A stretch of DNA of 8,247 nucleotides from Elstera sp044372965 (GTDB lineage: Bacteria > Pseudomonadota > Alphaproteobacteria > Elsterales > Elsteraceae): positions 1 to 8,247 of the forward strand of contig NZ_JBILQX010000160.1 in assembly GCF_044372965.1 (NCBI RefSeq), written 5' to 3'. Of this stretch, positions 6,220 through 8,247 are shown one piece after another. Positions within the stretch are counted from its first letter, which is position 1. Each line of letters begins with the position of its first letter. The translations under genes were made by a program, and so were the position numbers. Under the pieces are notes generated by a model, which was not told the DNA's origin, made no database searches, and saw only the letters and a list, made by a program, of their open reading frames with translations.

Positions 6220-7059
6220 ATGAACAAAGCCCGCTCGTCGCCCGTAACCCTCGTGCTGATGCATCTGGCGTTGGGCCTCTACACCCTGATCTGCCTCGCC
6301 CCGGTGGTGCTTGTGATAATGAACTCGATGAAGTCGCGTTCGGCCATTTTCGCGTCGCCGATGGCCCTGCCGACGCCGAAGACCTTTGATCTCATCGGTT
6401 TTACCACGGTGCTGAGCAAAGGCGATTTCGTCGGTTATTTCGGCAATAGTCTCATTATCACCTGCGGCGCGCTGTTCTGCGTTCTGCTATTCGGCGCGAT
6501 GGCGGCCTTTGCCTTGTCCGAATATAAGTTTCGCGGCAATACCTTGTTGGGCCTGTATCTGGCGCTGGGGATCATGATTCCCATTCGTCTTGGCACCATC
6601 GGCATTCTCAATATTATGGTCGCAACCGATCTGGTGAACACGCACCTTGGCTTGATCCTGGTCTATACGGCGCAGGGGCTGCCGCTAGCGATTTTCATTC
6701 TGTCGGAATTCATGCGCCAAGTGTCGGATGATCTCAAAAGCGCCGCGCGGATCGACGGGCTGTCGGAATATGCGATCTTCTTCAAGCTCGTGCTGCCGCT
6801 GATTCGGCCCGCGATTGCCACCGTGGCCGTGTTTTCGATGATCCCGATTTGGAACGACCTCTGGTTTCCGCTCATCCTGGCGCCGGGCGAGAGCACGAAA
6901 ACCGTCACCTTGGGCGCGCAAGCCTTCATCGGCCAATATGTGACCAATTGGAATGCGGTTCTGGCGGCGCTGACCTTGGCGATTGTGCCGGTGCTGGTAC
7001 TTTACCTGGCCTTTTCCCGTCAACTCATTCGCGGCATTACCGCCGGAGCCGTGAAATGA
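6220..7059 (+). CDS. CUT1 ABC transporter inner-membrane permease, MalG/UgpE type
   Basis: A 279-aa membrane protein of the COG0395 type with about six hydrophobic segments (roughly 10-34, 74-99, 108-130, 142-163, 197-220 and 247-266). Its EAA-type docking loop at about 172-194 begins KSAARIDGLSEYAIFFKLVL, with Ser for the usual Glu. The early MNSMKSRSAIFASPMALP stretch is typical of the second permease of CUT1 systems. It forms the heteromeric channel with the preceding permease. A GGGG stretch at 6211-6214 right after the previous stop can serve as Shine-Dalgarno. The stop overlaps the next start (ATGA, 7056-7059), so translation of the oxidoreductase is probably coupled to it. Confidence 0.92.
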   Translation: MNKARSSPVTLVLMHLALGLYTLICLAPVVLVIMNSMKSRSAIFASPMALPTPKTFDLIGFTTVLSKGDFVGYFGNSLIITCGALFCVLLFGAMAAFALSEYKFRGNTLLGLYLALGIMIPIRLGTIGILNIMVATDLVNTHLGLILVYTAQGLPLAIFILSEFMRQVSDDLKSAARIDGLSEYAIFFKLVLPLIRPAIATVAVFSMIPIWNDLWFPLILAPGESTKTVTLGAQAFIGQYVTNWNAVLAALTLAIVPVLVLYLAFSRQLIRGITAGAVK

Positions 7060-8105
7060 CGAAGCTTCGCACCCTCGTGATCGGCCTCGGGCAAATGGGC
7101 CTGAGCCATGCCCAAGCCTACCATGCCAACCCCGGTTTCGAGATTGTCGGGCTGGTGAACCGTTCGCCGGTGCAACTGCCGGAGGCGCTGTCGGGCTACC
7201 CGCTGTTGACCGATCTCGACGCCGGTTTCGCACTGAAACCCGATCTTGTCTCGATCAACACCTATACCGATACCCATGTCGATCTTGCCATTCGGGCGCT
7301 GGAGGCGGGGGCGCATGTCTTCGTCGAAAAACCCTTGGCGACGACTGTCGAGGACGCGCGCCGGGTGGTCGAAACCGCGAAGCGCACGGGCCGCAAGCTG
7401 GTGATCGGTTATATTCTGCGCCATCATCCGTCGTGGATCGAGTTCATCCGGCAGGCGCGCGAATTGGGGCCGCCCTATGTGATGCGCATGAACCTCAATC
7501 AGCAATCCTCCGGTCCGGCCTGGGAGATTCATAAGCGGCTGATGAAATCGACCTCGCCGCTGGTCGATTGCGGTGTGCATTATCTGGATGTGATGTGCCA
7601 GATCACCGACGCCGCCCCCGTGCAGGTACGCGGCATGGGCGTACGGCTCTCGTCTGAAATCGCCGAGGATCAGATGAATTTCGGCCATTTGCAGGTGATC
7701 TTCGCCGATGGGTCCGTGGGCTGGTACGAGGCCGGGTGGGGGCCGATGATCTCGGAAACCGCCTTTTTCGTGAAGGATGTGATGAGCCCGAACGGCTCGG
7801 TCTCTATCGTCATGGCCGAGGGTGCAAAATCGGCCGATGTGGAGACCCATACGAAAACCGCGACCATTCGCGTGCATCACGCCGCGCTGGATACCGAGGG
7901 CCGGTTCGAAAAACCCGATACGGTGCTGTCGATGGCTGACGAGCCGGGGCATCAAGCCCTGTGCGACCGGGAACAGGCGTTTGTGCTGAAAGCCATTACC
8001 GAAAATCTCGATCTCAGCCGCCACATGCAGGATGCGATTACCTCGCTCACCGTGGTGCTGGCCGCCGACCGCTCGATGCGCGACGGTCGCGCCATTGATC
8101 TTTAG
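7056..8105 (+). CDS. Gfo/Idh/MocA-family NAD(P)-dependent sugar oxidoreductase
   Basis: A 349-aa protein. The N-terminal Rossmann fold shows VIGLGQMGLSHAQAY (8-22) as dinucleotide-binding loop, then INTYTDTHVDLAIRALEAGAHVFVEKPLA (67-95), where Lys92 of the EKP motif is the usual catalytic/cofactor-contact residue. The C-terminal domain carries LVDCGVHYLDVM (169-180) with His175 and Asp178 in the family's typical active-site pattern. Such enzymes oxidise or reduce hydroxyls on sugars, inositols and their derivatives, so the substrate here is unknown. Its place inside the ABC operon, ATGA-coupled to a permease and ahead of the ATPase, suggests it acts on an imported sugar. No step of the plain MurNAc/GlcNAc route needs an oxidoreductase. 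A longer reading frame begins at 6849 inside the permease gene, but the ATG at 7056 puts the Rossmann motif at the expected position. Confidence 0.88.
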   Translation: MTKLRTLVIGLGQMGLSHAQAYHANPGFEIVGLVNRSPVQLPEALSGYPLLTDLDAGFALKPDLVSINTYTDTHVDLAIRALEAGAHVFVEKPLATTVEDARRVVETAKRTGRKLVIGYILRHHPSWIEFIRQARELGPPYVMRMNLNQQSSGPAWEIHKRLMKSTSPLVDCGVHYLDVMCQITDAAPVQVRGMGVRLSSEIAEDQMNFGHLQVIFADGSVGWYEAGWGPMISETAFFVKDVMSPNGSVSIVMAEGAKSADVETHTKTATIRVHHAALDTEGRFEKPDTVLSMADEPGHQALCDREQAFVLKAITENLDLSRHMQDAITSLTVVLAADRSMRDGRAIDL

Positions 8106-8132
8106 CCCTTTTATTGAACGGAGACGCGCGTT

Positions 8133-8247
8133 ATGGGGTCGCTGGTCCTAGAAAAAATCAAAAAATCCTTCGGGTCCGTCGACGTCATCAAAGGGGTTGA
8201 TCTGACCGTTCAGGATGGCGAGTTCGTCGTCTTCGTCGGCCCGTCGG
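8133..8247 (+). CDS. ABC transporter ATPase, MalK/UgpC/MsmK type, N-terminal fragment (runs off right edge)
   Basis: The first 38 codons are present: MGSLVLEKIKKSFGSVDVIK, then GVDLTVQDGEFVVFVGPS. This is the standard opening of CUT1 ATPases, with the A-loop region (SFGSVDVIKGVDL) and the beginning of Walker A; the GKST part is cut off. It would energise the transporter by binding the EAA loops of the two permeases. GGAGA at 8120-8124 lies 8 bases before the ATG, and only 27 bases separate it from the oxidoreductase stop, so it belongs to the same operon. In many genomes one such ATPase serves several sugar importers; here a dedicated copy appears to be linked. Confidence 0.9.
   Translation, partial: MGSLVLEKIKKSFGSVDVIKGVDLTVQDGEFVVFVGPS

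Noticed and set aside
6849..7055. A 69-residue upstream extension of the Gfo/Idh oxidoreductase, in frame.
   Set aside because: It overlaps the permease gene in another frame, and the Rossmann motif begins only 8 residues after the ATG at 7056, as expected for the family.
7020..8024. A 334-codon open frame opposite the oxidoreductase gene.
   Set aside because: It is fully antisense to a well-supported gene, with no recognisable domain and a composition expected of a shadow frame.

Overview
The window looks like an amino-sugar catabolic and uptake locus from a GC-rich alphaproteobacterium, possibly in the Rhodospirillales. That placement is inferred from base composition, codon use, and the mix of a BadF-type kinase, SIS-type deaminase and CUT1 ABC importer. 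No rRNA or other marker gene is present to confirm it. I see no insertion sequences, tRNAs, CRISPR arrays or phage genes, and essentially the whole window is coding.

Layout. Two transcription units diverge from a control region of about 180 bp (2777-2957). The leftward unit encodes, in order of transcription, a BadF/BadG-family amino-sugar kinase, a GntR/UTRA repressor, a SIS-fold glucosamine-6-phosphate deaminase (NagB-II type), and NagA, which runs off the left edge after 36 codons. Every junction in this unit is an overlapping stop/start (ATGA, ATGA, TAATG). The rightward unit encodes MurQ (N-acetylmuramic acid 6-phosphate etherase), a secreted sugar-binding protein, two CUT1 permeases, a Gfo/Idh/MocA oxidoreductase, and the start of a MalK/UgpC-like ATPase that runs off the right edge just before its Walker A lysine.

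How the genes fit together. The ABC importer brings an amino sugar into the cytoplasm without phosphorylating it, so a kinase is needed. The BadF kinase would make the 6-phosphate, MurQ would remove lactate from MurNAc-6-P to give GlcNAc-6-P, NagA would deacetylate that to GlcN-6-P, and the SIS deaminase would yield fructose-6-P and ammonia. Together this is a PTS-independent route from MurNAc and GlcNAc (peptidoglycan sugars, perhaps also chitin sugars) to glycolysis. The substrate of the importer and the job of the Gfo/Idh enzyme cannot be read from sequence.

Regulation. Each divergent promoter carries a tandem direct repeat of an ATTGGTAT-like octamer with 10-bp period, placed over the spacer/-10 region. 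These are good candidates for the operators of the GntR protein encoded in the cluster, which would then repress both arms and itself. A strong GC-rich hairpin between the binding-protein gene and the permeases probably shapes differential expression within the rightward operon.
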